Assembly: GCA_026416715.1 (NCBI GenBank)
Contig: JAOAEQ010000004.1
Coordinates: 62,001 to 126,000, forward strand
Direction: 5' to 3'
Length of the DNA: 64,000 nucleotides
From: a bacterium
GTDB taxonomy: Bacteria > UBP4 > UBA4092 > JAOAEQ01
A program made the position numbers and the translations under genes. The first letter of the stretch is position 1, and each line of letters starts with the position of its first letter. Below, in pieces: positions 34,342 to 45,300 of the stretch. Below the pieces are notes generated by a model, which saw nothing but the letters and a program-made list of their open reading frames with translations, ran no database searches and had not been told where the DNA came from.

Positions 34342-35088
34342 CTATTGAACCGAATTCAAATTTGTTTCCTGATGAGTTGATATCGCTGGGTCAACCGCTT
34401 GATTCGAATTCGATTCCGGTATTAACGGTTTCAGAGGTTCGACTACACTCGGTACCGGATTGTTTCCAACAGGAGCAGGGGTATCAACCGCAACTTTTTT
34501 CCTTGCATCGGTAGAAGAACTGACTGGCGATTCAGTCTTTTTCAGTTGTTTTTTAATCAGTGGGTTGATAGTAAAAATTGCGGTTAATTCTTTCCCTTCC
34601 ATTCGTGGCGTTTGCTCTGGTATCGCTAGGTCTTTAATATCTTCGATAAACCGTGTCATAACTTTCTGACCGATTTCTTGATGGGTTATCTGTCGTCCAT
34701 GATATACAATCGCTACCCGTACCTTATCTCCTTCGGTTATAAACTCTCGTGCATGCCGTAGTTTAAACTGATAATCATGCTCACTAATGTTCGGTCCCAT
34801 TTTAATTTCTTTAACTTTAATTGTTTTCTGTTTCTTTCTCGCTTCTTTTTCCCGTTTCGCTTTTTCGAATTTATACTTGCCGTAGTCCATAATACGACAT
34901 ACCGGCGGAACCGCTTGCGAAGATACTTCAACCAAATCGAGCCCTACTTCCCGTGCTTTATTTAACGCTTCCTGGAGCGGAAGAATCCCGAGTTGTACCC
35001 CGTCAGGACCAATCACCCGCACCTCTTTTGCGCGAATATACGTATTAATTCTTACTCTCGGTTGTTGCGGTTTATATGGTCTAAATAT
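34342..35088 (-). CDS. infC: Translation initiation factor IF-3, ATA start
   Basis: IF-3 binds the 30S subunit and checks the start codon. The N-domain contains RINTYIRAKEVRVIGPDGVQLGI and DYGKYKFEKAKREKEARKKQK; the C-domain contains KEIKMGPNISEHDYQFKLRHA and GREI-like HGRQITHQEIG. Family homology extends upstream of the first GTG (35022), and no ATG, GTG or TTG fits. GAGGTGA (35096-35102) lies 7 bases before an ATA at 35088, which fits the rare-start autoregulation known for infC (AUU in E. coli). A Pro/Ser/Thr-rich tail of about 65 residues extends beyond the usual end. Confidence 0.93.
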   Translation of the reverse strand: MFRPYKPQQPRVRINTYIRAKEVRVIGPDGVQLGILPLQEALNKAREVGLDLVEVSSQAVPPVCRIMDYGKYKFEKAKREKEARKKQKTIKVKEIKMGPNISEHDYQFKLRHAREFITEGDKVRVAIVYHGRQITHQEIGQKVMTRFIEDIKDLAIPEQTPRMEGKELTAIFTINPLIKKQLKKTESPVSSSTDARKKVAVDTPAPVGNNPVPSVVEPLKPLIPESNSNQAVDPAISTHQETNLNSVQ

Positions 35089-35107
35089 TGTTACGTCACC
35101 TCACTTA

Positions 35108-35138
35108 TTAAAATCCAAAATTCAATATTCAAATGGCA
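35108..35138. repeat. Degenerate TTCAATATTCAA-type intergenic repeat
   Basis: The gap between thrS and infC contains AAATCCAAAATTCAATATTC and, at about 35190-35207, another TTCAATATTCAA. A similar AAAATCCAAATGTCAAATGG stretch lies at about 56111 before accD. Copies are short and degenerate. Confidence 0.35.
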
Positions 35139-35186
35139 AAATAACATCCAGATTTTAACCTATTATTTTACTGTGATTTGTATCGA

Positions 35187-36911
35187 TTATTCAATATTCA
35201 ATTCCGGTTTAAGTAACGCTAAAAATTCGGGGATAGTCATTGCGCCGAAATCTTTTCCATCACGTCGTCGCACCGCAACGGTCTGACTGGTTTGCTCGCG
35301 TTCACCGAGAACCAGCATATACGGGATTTTTTCAAGTTGCGCATCACGGATTTTATGTCCGAGTTTCTCGTTGCGTTCATCTACTTCAACTCGTAAATCC
35401 TGCTGCTTTAAGATTTCGTGCACTTGTTTCGCATACTCCATCAAACTATCTTTTATTGGCAGGATTTTGATTTGTACCGGAGCTAACCAAGTAGGAAACG
35501 CACCGGCATAATGTTCGATCAGCACACCTAAAAACCGTTCTAGAGACCCGAGTAATGCGCGATGAATCATATACGGCCGATGCGGTTTACCATCTTCTCC
35601 AATATATTCAAGGTCGAATCGGGTAGATAGGTTAAAATCAAATTGGATAGTTGAACATTGCCAGGGTCGGCCGAGACTATCTTTAATTTTAACATCTATT
35701 TTGGGTCCGTAAAATACACCGCCACCTTCATCAATCTGATAAGGTAATCCGGTCTGGTCAATAGCATTTTTTAACGATGCCATCGCTTTTTCCCAATCTT
35801 CCGCTGAACCAACCGCTTTCTCCGGTTTAGTCGCTAGATAGATATCAAATTCATGGAACCCGAAGGTACGTAATATAAACAACACGAAATTAAGCGTTCG
35901 GGCAATCTCTGATTCCATCTGGTCAGGACGGCAGAAAATATGGGCATCATCTTGGGTAAACCCACGAACCCGTAAAAGTCCATGCAGGACACCAGAACGT
36001 TCATAGCGATATACCGTTCCTAATTCTGCCCAGCGTAACGGTAACTCGCGATAGCTGCGAGTTTGCGATTTATAGACTAGAATATGAAACGGACAATTCA
36101 TCGGTTTGAGAAAATAATTCTGTCCTTCGATATCCAGCGGAGAATACATGTTCTCCTGATAAAAATCAAGATGGCCGGAAGTCTGCCATAACAGAGAACG
36201 GCCGATATGCGGCGTGTATAATAATTCATATCCGTTCTTATAATGTTGTTTCCGCCAGAAAGTTTCGATAATATTCCGTATCCGCCCACCTTTCGGATGA
36301 TAACAAACCAACCCAGCACCGGATTCTTCATGGATACTAAATAAATCTAATTCTTTTCCTAACTTGCGATGATCACGCCGTTTTGCTTCTTCAAGTTTAG
36401 CAACATACGCGTCTAATTCTTCTTGCGTATAAAATGCGGTACCATAAATCCGTTGTAACATTGGATTGTGTTCGTCTCCACGCCAGTATGCTCCAGCAAC
36501 GGATAACAGTTTAAATGCTTTCACTTCTCCGGTACTTGCCAGGTGTGGTCCCCGACATAAATCAACAAATGAACCATGACGATAGAGCGTAACCGTATTA
36601 TCAGGGATATCATTCAGTAATTCAACTTTATAACGTTCTCCCTGACTAAGAAACTGCTGTTTTGCGGTTTCTTTATCAATTTCAATCCGCTCAAATGGAA
36701 CGTTCGATTTGATGATTTCTCGCATTCGTTCTTCTATTTTCGCTAAATCCGATTCTTTGAACGTTGTTGGACTATCGAAATCATAATAGAATCCATCAGC
36801 AATCGCTGGTCCGATAGCCAGTTTGGTTCCCGGAAATAGTTCAGTAACCGCTTGTGCCATAATATGCGATGTGCTATGTCGTAACGTTTCTAAACTTATT
36901 TGGTCTGCCAT
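35187..36911 (-). CDS. thrS: Threonyl-tRNA synthetase without TGS domain
   Basis: It charges tRNA-Thr. The protein opens directly with the editing domain (RHSTSHIMAQAV near residue 11, with CRGPHL further on). The class II core follows with FLKPMNCPFHI, RVRGFTQDDAHIF and GSLERFLGVLIEHYAG, then the anticodon-binding domain to residue 574. The usual N-terminal TGS domain of about 60 residues is missing, and the upstream sequence is AT-rich with stops, so it is not a start-site error. It heads thrS-infC-rpmI-rplT. Confidence 0.95.
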   Translation of the reverse strand: MADQISLETLRHSTSHIMAQAVTELFPGTKLAIGPAIADGFYYDFDSPTTFKESDLAKIEERMREIIKSNVPFERIEIDKETAKQQFLSQGERYKVELLNDIPDNTVTLYRHGSFVDLCRGPHLASTGEVKAFKLLSVAGAYWRGDEHNPMLQRIYGTAFYTQEELDAYVAKLEEAKRRDHRKLGKELDLFSIHEESGAGLVCYHPKGGRIRNIIETFWRKQHYKNGYELLYTPHIGRSLLWQTSGHLDFYQENMYSPLDIEGQNYFLKPMNCPFHILVYKSQTRSYRELPLRWAELGTVYRYERSGVLHGLLRVRGFTQDDAHIFCRPDQMESEIARTLNFVLFILRTFGFHEFDIYLATKPEKAVGSAEDWEKAMASLKNAIDQTGLPYQIDEGGGVFYGPKIDVKIKDSLGRPWQCSTIQFDFNLSTRFDLEYIGEDGKPHRPYMIHRALLGSLERFLGVLIEHYAGAFPTWLAPVQIKILPIKDSLMEYAKQVHEILKQQDLRVEVDERNEKLGHKIRDAQLEKIPYMLVLGEREQTSQTVAVRRRDGKDFGAMTIPEFLALLKPELNIE

Positions 36912-37100
36912 AGGTTGATAATCTATAGTCTATAGTATAAAATCTAAAAATAGTGTAATATTATCTACTAAAATACTGAATTTTACAAGATTAAATCAGT
37001 GAAGCGATACAGAATCGGGTTTAAGGAAAACAAAAATGATACCGCAATCTGCTGATACTATTCTCTCCCCTGAATGTATTGAATTATTTACCTATTTATT

Positions 37101-38924
37101 ATGAGAACCATTCAATATCATAAATATTTGATTATTCTAGGGTTAACCGTTATCTCGGTAATAATTAACGGATATCAGTTCAAATATGCTGACCAGGATA
37201 TTTATTTCGCTTATCTACCCCTATATACCGATACGCAAGCATATCCACCATCGGATTTAATGATGCTGGGAAAACAGACTGGCGGGAATTATTATACGTA
37301 CCTGTGGTATTTACTTTTGCCATTAATTCATCTATTTGGATTAGAATGGACTTGTTTTATCGTTCATGGTATTAATATATACCTTATTTTTCTAGCGATA
37401 TATTTTCTTGCGATAAGAATTGGGATAGAAAGAAATATTCAAACCCAGGTTTGGGGTTTATCGATTCCGCTGCTACTCGTTTTGATTCTCTTACTAACCA
37501 AAAAATTCGTTGCTGGGGTTTTAATGGTAACTATCGAACCCTATTTACATCCACGAAATATCGCGCTTGTTTTTCTGCTTTTTGCTATTGAACGTTCTCT
37601 AGCGGATAAATGGTTCAGTGCATTTACTCTGGCAGGGATAGCCGCGAATATCCATCTGTTATCTGCGTTCCTTATATTCTTCTGCTTAATAGTTAGTATG
37701 ATTTATAACGTGCAAAAAATACCAGCAGGTAACTATGATGCACAAAATAAAGGAGTCAAGAAAAGATGGATAAAACAAATAGTCGCCATAGCTGGTTTTG
37801 TTTTATGTTCATCGCCAATTTGGCTATGGATTCTTTTAACCGTTTCTTGGTCGAGTTCGCAGCGTATTTCCACTACGCAATGGCTGCAAATACTGCAGTA
37901 TCGCACACGTTATTTATTCCCGCAATTCTGGGATCGCGATAGTTGGCTAGCTTTTCTCTCAATCATCGCAATGTTTTCAATAGGATATTATCAATGGTAT
38001 CAGGCCAAGAATTCTCGAGTACATAGTAATGTGAAAAATTTACTAGGGTTCATTGTGGGGATATTGCTCTTAATTCTTATTGGTATCGTATTCAGTGAAT
38101 ATATCCCGTTCCCGTTGATTATCGGATTGCAATTAATTCGGAGTATCCAATTTTTTATTTTTATCGCAATTATTCTGATAGTCCCCTATATTTTAGAACT
38201 GTGGAAGCAAAGTCGAATGGGAAAATTATGGGCGTTCGCAATCGGAATAGGAATATTTTTATTTGAGCCGAAAACAATACTACTTTTTCTCTTGAGTTCA
38301 ATTATCTATCTGCAAACATTGAGATGGATACCACAAAAAAGTAAATGGATTTTTGGATTTTTTCTGATACTTATGATTAGCGTTTCAATTCCATTTATCT
38401 GGAAACGAGTCACTGCAAAACTCCCGCAATGGTTCGCATATTTTCAAGGTCATCATTCATTACGCCAGACTTTTTTGCATTATATCGAAGTACCCGGTAT
38501 GACTACTATAACCGCATGGGAAGATGTGCAACGCTGGGCAAAAGAGCATAGTGATAAACATAGTCTCTGGATAACCCCGATTTATTTATCTGGATTCCGA
38601 GTTGATTCGCAACGAAGTACGCTCGTTGAATGGAAAGATGGTGCGCTCAGTGTATTTAATGCGGGATATGCACAGGAGTGGTATCAACGGCTGCAAGCGT
38701 TTGGGATTACTGTTCAAACTCCAGTAGCATTACAGCCAATATTGTATCGAAATCTTGCCGAATCGCAATTTAGTACTATCGCCGAAAAATATAACGCGCA
38801 GTTTGTCGTGGTTGAAAAACCACAAAAGCTTTCTTTCCCGTTAGTATATACGAATACGCAATTTAATGTATATCAGGTGTCTGAACGGGTGCGGGCGACT
38901 CCTCGAGTCGCCCGAGAGAACTAG
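37101..38924 (+). CDS. Polytopic membrane protein, GT-C-like, unknown
   Basis: The 607-residue protein has about twelve hydrophobic helices and a soluble C-terminal part (about residues 450-607). A first-loop motif, YADQDIYFAYLPLYTD, resembles the acidic loops of GT-C glycosyltransferases, and helix pairs with HPRNIAL follow. The soluble part (TAWEDVQRWAKEHSDKHSLWITP) is like regions that follow GT-C membrane domains. It could be a glycosyltransferase or a related uncharacterised family. No ribosome-binding site is obvious. It diverges from thrS. Confidence 0.5.
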   Translation: MRTIQYHKYLIILGLTVISVIINGYQFKYADQDIYFAYLPLYTDTQAYPPSDLMMLGKQTGGNYYTYLWYLLLPLIHLFGLEWTCFIVHGINIYLIFLAIYFLAIRIGIERNIQTQVWGLSIPLLLVLILLLTKKFVAGVLMVTIEPYLHPRNIALVFLLFAIERSLADKWFSAFTLAGIAANIHLLSAFLIFFCLIVSMIYNVQKIPAGNYDAQNKGVKKRWIKQIVAIAGFVLCSSPIWLWILLTVSWSSSQRISTTQWLQILQYRTRYLFPQFWDRDSWLAFLSIIAMFSIGYYQWYQAKNSRVHSNVKNLLGFIVGILLLILIGIVFSEYIPFPLIIGLQLIRSIQFFIFIAIILIVPYILELWKQSRMGKLWAFAIGIGIFLFEPKTILLFLLSSIIYLQTLRWIPQKSKWIFGFFLILMISVSIPFIWKRVTAKLPQWFAYFQGHHSLRQTFLHYIEVPGMTTITAWEDVQRWAKEHSDKHSLWITPIYLSGFRVDSQRSTLVEWKDGALSVFNAGYAQEWYQRLQAFGITVQTPVALQPILYRNLAESQFSTIAEKYNAQFVVVEKPQKLSFPLVYTNTQFNVYQVSERVRATPRVAREN

Positions 38925-38930
38925 GGTAGG

Positions 38931-39122
38931 TTATCCTTTGGCAATGAGTTTTAATATACCGAATACGATAGCATAGAGCAGCAACGTATTTGTGAACCGT
39001 AAGAATGCATCCGGTGTTATTCCGAGCAACCATGGTGCACCGCGATTAACCCCGTATCCGAGCGCCCGGCTGAATATCCCGAGAAACAGCATAATAAAAG
39101 ATAGAATTATACAAAACCACAT
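38931..39122 (-). CDS. Small two-helix membrane protein, unknown
   Basis: The product (63 residues from the ATG at 39122, which has GGAGAAGG 8 bases upstream; a GTG at 39140 would add six) has two hydrophobic helices around a GYGVNRGAPWLLGITPDAFLRF loop. No family is recognised. It converges on the 37101 gene, whose stop is 6 bases away. Confidence 0.5.
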   Translation of the reverse strand: MWFCIILSFIMLFLGIFSRALGYGVNRGAPWLLGITPDAFLRFTNTLLLYAIVFGILKLIAKG

Positions 39123-39241
39123 ACTAAGAACCTTCTCCACCTCACTTTCGTAAATGAATAAGGTATTCTTTTATAAAATATAATACCATAAATTAGCAGG
39201 TAGAACTCATTCTCTAAACGGTCGACCGAATTGGGTTGTAA

Positions 39242-39270
39242 TTGACAGATTCAGAATTATGGAGTAGACT
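39242..39270 (+). promoter_or_regulatory. Predicted promoter of the prepilin gene
   Basis: TTGACA (39242-39247) and TAGACT (39265-39270) are 17 bases apart. The leader to the ATG at 39354 is about 77 bases and ends with GGAGGAG. Confidence 0.55.
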
Positions 39271-39353
39271 TTCTTTATACAGAATCGATAGTTTTATCTT
39301 TATACCAACAAAAAGATTATGTTGAGAATCTTATCTAACCGGAGGAGCGTATA

Positions 39354-39920
39354 ATGAAAGAAAAAGGATTTACGTTGATTGAGCTGTTGATTGTTGTTGC
39401 GATTATTGCGATTCTAGCAGCAATTGCGATTCCGAATTTTCTCGCTGCGCAGACCAGAAGTAAAGTCGCACGAGTTCAAGAAGAGATGCGAACATTAGCA
39501 ACTGCGCTGGAAAGTTATTATGTTGATAATAATTACTATCCTTTAGACAGTCGGAATGAAGGACCGGATGATGGCGATATTGATTTTACCTTCTGGAATT
39601 TCGACCCGCAAATAGGGTTAAATGTAACCGATGGAACTATCTGGTGCTTAACGACTCCCCTAGCATATATAACCAAATATCCAGCTGATTTATTTTATAA
39701 AACCGGTCGAGATAAATATTTCCAATATGCGGCAAATCGGTCGAACTGGATTATCGCCAGTTGCGGGCCGGATAATGATAGTGAAGACCGAGGCGATGTA
39801 AAAGAACGAAATATCATTCCGGATAATGAGAATTTCTACGTTTGGGCGATTGATACTGTCAGATATGACCCGACGAATGGAACGATTAGTAATGGGGATA
39901 TCATTCGAATAAAAGGGTAA
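39354..39920 (+). CDS. Type IV prepilin-like / type II secretion pseudopilin (GspG-like)
   Basis: The N-terminus MKEKG|FTLIELLIVVAIIAI is a prepilin peptidase site with methylated Phe and Glu5, followed by the hydrophobic helix and IPNFLAAQTRSKVARVQEEM. The C-terminal domain holds aromatic and acidic residues (YYVDNNYYPLD, then PDNDSEDRGD). Proteins of this form are abundant in some uncultivated phyla, often as lone genes. No pilus assembly genes are adjacent, so the partner machine must be elsewhere. GGAGGAG precedes the ATG. Confidence 0.85.
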   Translation: MKEKGFTLIELLIVVAIIAILAAIAIPNFLAAQTRSKVARVQEEMRTLATALESYYVDNNYYPLDSRNEGPDDGDIDFTFWNFDPQIGLNVTDGTIWCLTTPLAYITKYPADLFYKTGRDKYFQYAANRSNWIIASCGPDNDSEDRGDVKERNIIPDNENFYVWAIDTVRYDPTNGTISNGDIIRIKG

Positions 39921-39970
39921 TCGAGCGTTGTCTGAACTCAGTTGTCAACTAACACCGAATCACTGAATAT

Positions 39971-41008
39971 ATGGCGCATAGGAAAATATCCCGTCGTAAA
40001 TTTATTAAACAGAGCTCAATCATCGGTTTCGGCAGTATTATTATTCCAAAATTTACTCCGTTAATCTCCGCAATACCGAAAGCATTGGCACCAAGTAAAG
40101 TTGTCGTGGTAACCCATCCGGAAGCAACAAGCGGAAGTGTTATTAACCAATCAGTTGTTCAAATGATGACTGATACTGGTATCCGTGAACTAACTGGGAT
40201 TGCGCAGTTAGGTCAAGCATGGCAATCGTTATTCCCGGGATTAACTGCAAGTAGTGTGATTGCTATCAAAGTGAATTGTATCAACAATCTATTATCGACC
40301 CATCCCCAGGTAATTAATACGGTTATCAATGGGTTAGCGCAAATGCTAAACGGCTCGTTTAATATCAATAATATCATTATCTATGACCGTACCAATAGTG
40401 AACTTACCGCAGCGGGATATACCTTAAATACGGGTAGTTCTGGAGTCCGCTGTTTTGGAACCAATCATTCCGGTGTCGGGTATGACACGAGTTTTAGTAT
40501 TCCTGTAGGATCAACAACGAGAAACTTAACAAAAATAGTTACCCAGTATGCTAATTATTTGATTAATGCGGCGGTACTCAAAGACCACAGTCAAGGTGGA
40601 GTTACGTTAAGTTTAAAAAATCATTATGGTTCTGTTAACAATCCTGGGACATTAGCGCACGGTTCGCCACCAAACGGTTGTAATCCCGATGTAGCCGATA
40701 TTAGTAATTCAACTACTATTAGAACGAAAACAAAACTGATTATAATTGATGCATTGTTCGGAAAGCACACCTGGGGTCCCGGCGGTTCACCAAATATTAC
40801 GTTTAACGGGTTGATTTTTAGTACTGACCCGGTTGCCGCAGATTGTGTCGGTCGGGATATATTAAATACCTATAAAACCACGCCAGTTGATGCGAATTAT
40901 ATCCATACCGCAGCCAGTTACGGTTTAGGAAATGATATAGATATCAATCGGGTCAATATCAATCTGGTTCCTACTGAAGTTTCTCGCTGGGAAGCTTACG
41001 CAGAATAA
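39971..41008 (+). CDS. DUF362 protein with twin-arginine leader
   Basis: The 345-residue protein begins with a twin-arginine leader (SRRKFIKQSSIIGFGSIIIP), so it is likely exported folded, perhaps with a cofactor. The DUF362 body shows VIAIKVNCINN, INAAVLKDHSQGGVTLSLKNHYG and a late DPVAADCVGRDIL. No ferredoxin Cys cluster is present, unlike some relatives. The family function is not well defined. It is followed 66 bases later by an Fe-S aldo/keto reductase gene, a pairing often seen and probably co-functional. Confidence 0.82.
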   Translation: MAHRKISRRKFIKQSSIIGFGSIIIPKFTPLISAIPKALAPSKVVVVTHPEATSGSVINQSVVQMMTDTGIRELTGIAQLGQAWQSLFPGLTASSVIAIKVNCINNLLSTHPQVINTVINGLAQMLNGSFNINNIIIYDRTNSELTAAGYTLNTGSSGVRCFGTNHSGVGYDTSFSIPVGSTTRNLTKIVTQYANYLINAAVLKDHSQGGVTLSLKNHYGSVNNPGTLAHGSPPNGCNPDVADISNSTTIRTKTKLIIIDALFGKHTWGPGGSPNITFNGLIFSTDPVAADCVGRDILNTYKTTPVDANYIHTAASYGLGNDIDINRVNINLVPTEVSRWEAYAE

Positions 41009-41074
41009 ATAAGTAAATCACCATACTTCACAATTCAAATCCGAGAATAACTAAGAATACTAAAAGGTTAATGG

Positions 41075-42166
41075 ATGAAAAAGAAAAATAATACAAAGAA
41101 CGTTGCTCTTCCCATTCGCCCTTTAGGAAAAACAGGATTACACGTTACCGTTCTCGGGTTCGGCGGAATCCCAATTCAGCAGGTAGATACTTCGGATGCA
41201 GTTAAAGTCGTTCGCCGTGCCTATGAATTAGGGATAAATTATTTCGATACCGCTCGAGCGTATGCGGATAGTGAAACCAAAATCGGAATCGCATTGCAAG
41301 GAATACGAGCACAATGTATTCTAGCTACAAAAAGTACAGCGAAATCGAAATCGGAAATGGAAGAAAGTATCGCTCTGAGCTTAAAAGAACTGCAAACCGA
41401 TTATCTTGATATTTATCAATGTCATAATATCCAGAATGTTGAAATGCTCAATACAATATTAGCGTCGGACGGTGCTATTACCGCGCTATTATCCGCAAAA
41501 AAGAAAGGAATAGTCCGACATATTGGATTATCCAGTCATTCTGTTCCAGTTATCATTGAAGCGATAAAACACGCTGCTGTATTCGAAACTATTTTAGTGC
41601 CGTATAATTATATTGAAACCGATGTGGTTGATGAATTGTTACCGTTAGCTAATAAAAAAGGGATTGCGGTTATTGCAATGAAACCGTTCGGGGGCAGCGC
41701 GTTTGCGGATAATCCGAAAATGGCATTATCATACGTTCTCGAGCAACCAGTATCAGTCGCATTAGTTGGTATGCAGACGGTTGAAGAAGTTGAAGAAAAC
41801 GTGCGGTTATGTAGAGATATCAAGAAGTTAACCGCATCGGAACAGAAGCGAATCGCGCAACTTAAACAGGAACTCGATAAAAACTTTTGCCGCCGTTGTG
41901 GATATTGCCAGCCGTGTAGTGTCGGAATAGAAATCTCGTATGTTTTAGGTGCAAAATATATTTATAAACGGTATGGTTGGAAGAATTATATTAATGGAAA
42001 TGATAAGTCGAAATTAGCAAAAGTAGCAGAATGTATTCACTGTCGGTTATGCGTTGACCGATGTCCCTACCATCTGCCGATACCGGACTTATTACCCAAT
42101 CGTGTCGCTGAACTGCATGCGATTTATTCCCGTTCGGTTCTTCAAGAAGAGCGTTTAACCAGATAA
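41075..42166 (+). CDS. Aldo/keto reductase with C-terminal 4Fe-4S cysteines
   Basis: The TIM barrel has LGKTGLHVTVLGFGGIPI, the catalytic Asp/Tyr region (YFDTARAYADSE), the Lys strand (ILATKS) and a late VALVGMQTVEEVEEN. The C-terminal extension carries two Cys groups (CRRCGYCQPC and CIHCRLCVDRCP) like the Fe-S aldo/keto reductases of anaerobes. It probably reduces a carbonyl using NAD(P)H or ferredoxin. No export signal is seen although the preceding DUF362 protein has one. Confidence 0.88.
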   Translation: MKKKNNTKNVALPIRPLGKTGLHVTVLGFGGIPIQQVDTSDAVKVVRRAYELGINYFDTARAYADSETKIGIALQGIRAQCILATKSTAKSKSEMEESIALSLKELQTDYLDIYQCHNIQNVEMLNTILASDGAITALLSAKKKGIVRHIGLSSHSVPVIIEAIKHAAVFETILVPYNYIETDVVDELLPLANKKGIAVIAMKPFGGSAFADNPKMALSYVLEQPVSVALVGMQTVEEVEENVRLCRDIKKLTASEQKRIAQLKQELDKNFCRRCGYCQPCSVGIEISYVLGAKYIYKRYGWKNYINGNDKSKLAKVAECIHCRLCVDRCPYHLPIPDLLPNRVAELHAIYSRSVLQEERLTR

Positions 42167-42301
42167 GGTGTTAGTTCTCCATGGTTTATCCTAAAATTTC
42201 CCTGATGTATCGGGATAGACAGATTTATTTTCTCATTCACCTAGGGATTAGATAAACATTGAGCTGCATCATCCGGTTACTACCTGAGAGAATGCGGATT
42301 G

Positions 42302-45300
42302 TTAATCTGGTTTCACCACTCCGGTTATCTGGACTACGGTAATCGGCTTCTCTTTTCCTTTAACCGTAATCGGTCCTATTGGATAGCCGGTAAACTTTTT
42401 ATCTACCAGACTAAAACATTCTTCCGTAACCAGAATCTGTCCTCCGTCAGCGATTTCCTGCAAGCGAAATGCTATATTCACATTATCGCCGACTGCGGTA
42501 TATTCGAGTCGTCTCTGTGAGCCAACATTGCCAACAATCGCTTCGCCATAGTTTATCCCAATTCCAATCTTAATTTCCGGTAATCCTAAACCACGGCGGC
42601 TCTGATTGAATAGATCCATTTGTTCTTGCATCGCTAATGCCGCAAGAATCGCTCGTTCTAAACTATCTTCTGCAGGAATCGGTGCACCGAATAACGCCAT
42701 GATACAATCCCCGATAAATTTATCGAGAGTTCCTTCGTATTTGAATATGATGTCAATGAGATGGGTAAAACATTCGTTCAGCATCGCAACTACTTCTTCT
42801 GGATTTCCTTTTTCTGCTAATGCAGTAAATCCACGAATATCTGCGTAGAGGATGGTTATCGGTCTACGTTCACCTTTGAGTGGGACACCTTCCGGATGAG
42901 ATAGGATTTTTTCTGCAACTCGTTCACTAACGTATTTCGAAAACGTATCGCGAACTCGTTGCCGGTCTTTCAGAAGCCGAACCATCTGGTTAAATGAACG
43001 ACCGAGTTCGCCCATTTCATCTTTTTGGCGAATATCAACCTGATACTCTAAATTACCCGCGCCAACTTCTTGAGTTCCCCGGATAAGTTTTATCAGCGGA
43101 TGCATCGTCATCACCGTTAATCCGAACCCGATAAAGCTTGCGATGAGCAGCATTAGGATCGTGAATGACATCAAATTATCATCAAACTCTTTAATTTGCT
43201 GGTCAACGAATGTTCGTGGAATAGCAATCGCAAATAATCCCGGATTCGCTGACTGGACAAATGTTTGCAGCGTTGTTGAAAATGTATATATCGGAAAACG
43301 GAGATATCCGACGGTATACACCATATCGCCGATATGCTGCCGGGAAACAGTGAACGATTCAACCTCAGTTAGTTCCGCTTCAGCCAATTCGGTTTCGCTG
43401 ATTTTTAATGATTCAGCTTTCATTCGCGGTAACGTTGAAATGATATTATTCTCCCAAACGAAAGCTGTTTCCGTGCCGCTATTAAGTTTTAAAAGATGCA
43501 ATAAACCTTGGCTCACTGGCAGTCCGATAACCGTGGTTTTTTCCAGATTGTTTTGGGTATAGGTATATTGGTCAAAAAGCATAGGAGTTTGTGATTCCGG
43601 GTCAACGAACAATGTTCCGGAAACATTAGGTTTCCCAAAGTTGAGTAACGCAATATCACCGGCACTGTGTATGCGGTTATTGTTACTCGTTATTTGTTGT
43701 GCCCAGTGCAATTGCGGATATTTCTGCTGATAGTTTTGCAGAATCGCTTGTCGTGCTGTATCATCTTTAGCGGATGCCATTGATATTGCTAATTGATGAA
43801 GTTCATATTTCAATTGGGTGACTATTTTCAAAGTTCGTAACAAGCCATCGGAGACATGCCGGCTGATTTGTTCTTCCAGTGCATCGCGGGTACTAAACCC
43901 AGCGAACCGGAAAATTACTATGGGTAATAAGGTCGCCAGCGCTAACGCAAACACGAACTTTTTCGTTAATTTAAGTCCGCGATGGACTACCAAGGAAACG
44001 ATTATTAGAGTTACGAATAGGAGAATAGCCGACGTGCTGATTTGGGTATACCGGTCAATTTTCGTTATGACTTCTATCGGATACGGTAATAGGGCGCAAA
44101 GTAAACTATCTGAAATAGTAAACGGAATAGCGTATCCGCAAATTTTATAGGGGGCTTCTCCAATATGCTGGTAAAAGAAGTATTTCCCACGGTCGAGAAA
44201 AGATAAGTTTAGTTCTCGGTCAGTGAATCGAGGTAGTTCGTGATTATTGAATGGCTCTGTAATCGTGGCATCGACCGTTATCCATTCGTTAATAGCTTTC
44301 GGATCAGTGGTTCGGGTAAGAAGAGCGAATTCCGGTCGAATCTCGTTCGGAAAATGAGTTTGGATTTCTTTTTTCAACCATTGGGCGGTAATTGGAAAAA
44401 AGAGAACAAGATAATGGAGATTTTGTGCAGATTCGAGTAAACCACCAGTAGTTAATTGGAGATACGTAACCATTTGAAGTCCTTGCGCAGGAATAACTAT
44501 TGAATCTGTTTGCAGCTGGATTCGTTTACTATCCAGCATTTGCGTAAAAACCTTTTTCCAAGCAGAAGAAGCAATGTTCCCAGCTTTGTTGTCGGTTGAC
44601 GCAGATGGATATACGCAAATAATCTTTTGGGAGTCAGGAGCATCCTTGGTTACGAGATATGCTTGAGTACCGGGTGGAAGTTGCAAGTGATAGCGATTTA
44701 AAACCGTCTGCCACTCTGTAGGGTGAATAATTTGAGGTGGTCGTCTGGCTATCGCCTTGAGAACAGCTTGTTGATTTTCCATAATAAATTTGCATTTCTG
44801 CATGGACAGTTCAATACTCTGTTTGGCAAAAGAATCAATCGTTTCAATTTTCTGTTTAATTTGAGTGCGTGCATACCATTTTAGGATCGGAATTGATACC
44901 AGAAGAATGATTAACATAACTGAAAAAATCCATTGCCGTTTCCGAAAGGAGGATGAGGTAGGAAAATCTTTCGGTTCCCCGGATTGTTCTAAATGACCCC
45001 AGTTAACCAATACGAACCCTAGCGAAAGTACTGGAAGTGCAGGAATTGCGAGTTCGCTGAAGATAACGATAAGAAACACTACAATGAACGCTAGGGTAAG
45101 TATCAAGAAATTGTTGGTTCGGTTAAACTTAAATTTAACCGTAGCGAATAAAAATAACGCACTGAAAATACAATCACTTACCCCGAAAAAACCGGGGATT
45201 TCTGCTGTTCCTAACAGCGGAAATCGAATTAAAAAATAGTTTATCTCTCCGGTAGTGATAAACGATTTCGTTGGGCCAATCACTCCACTCCAGAGATCTA

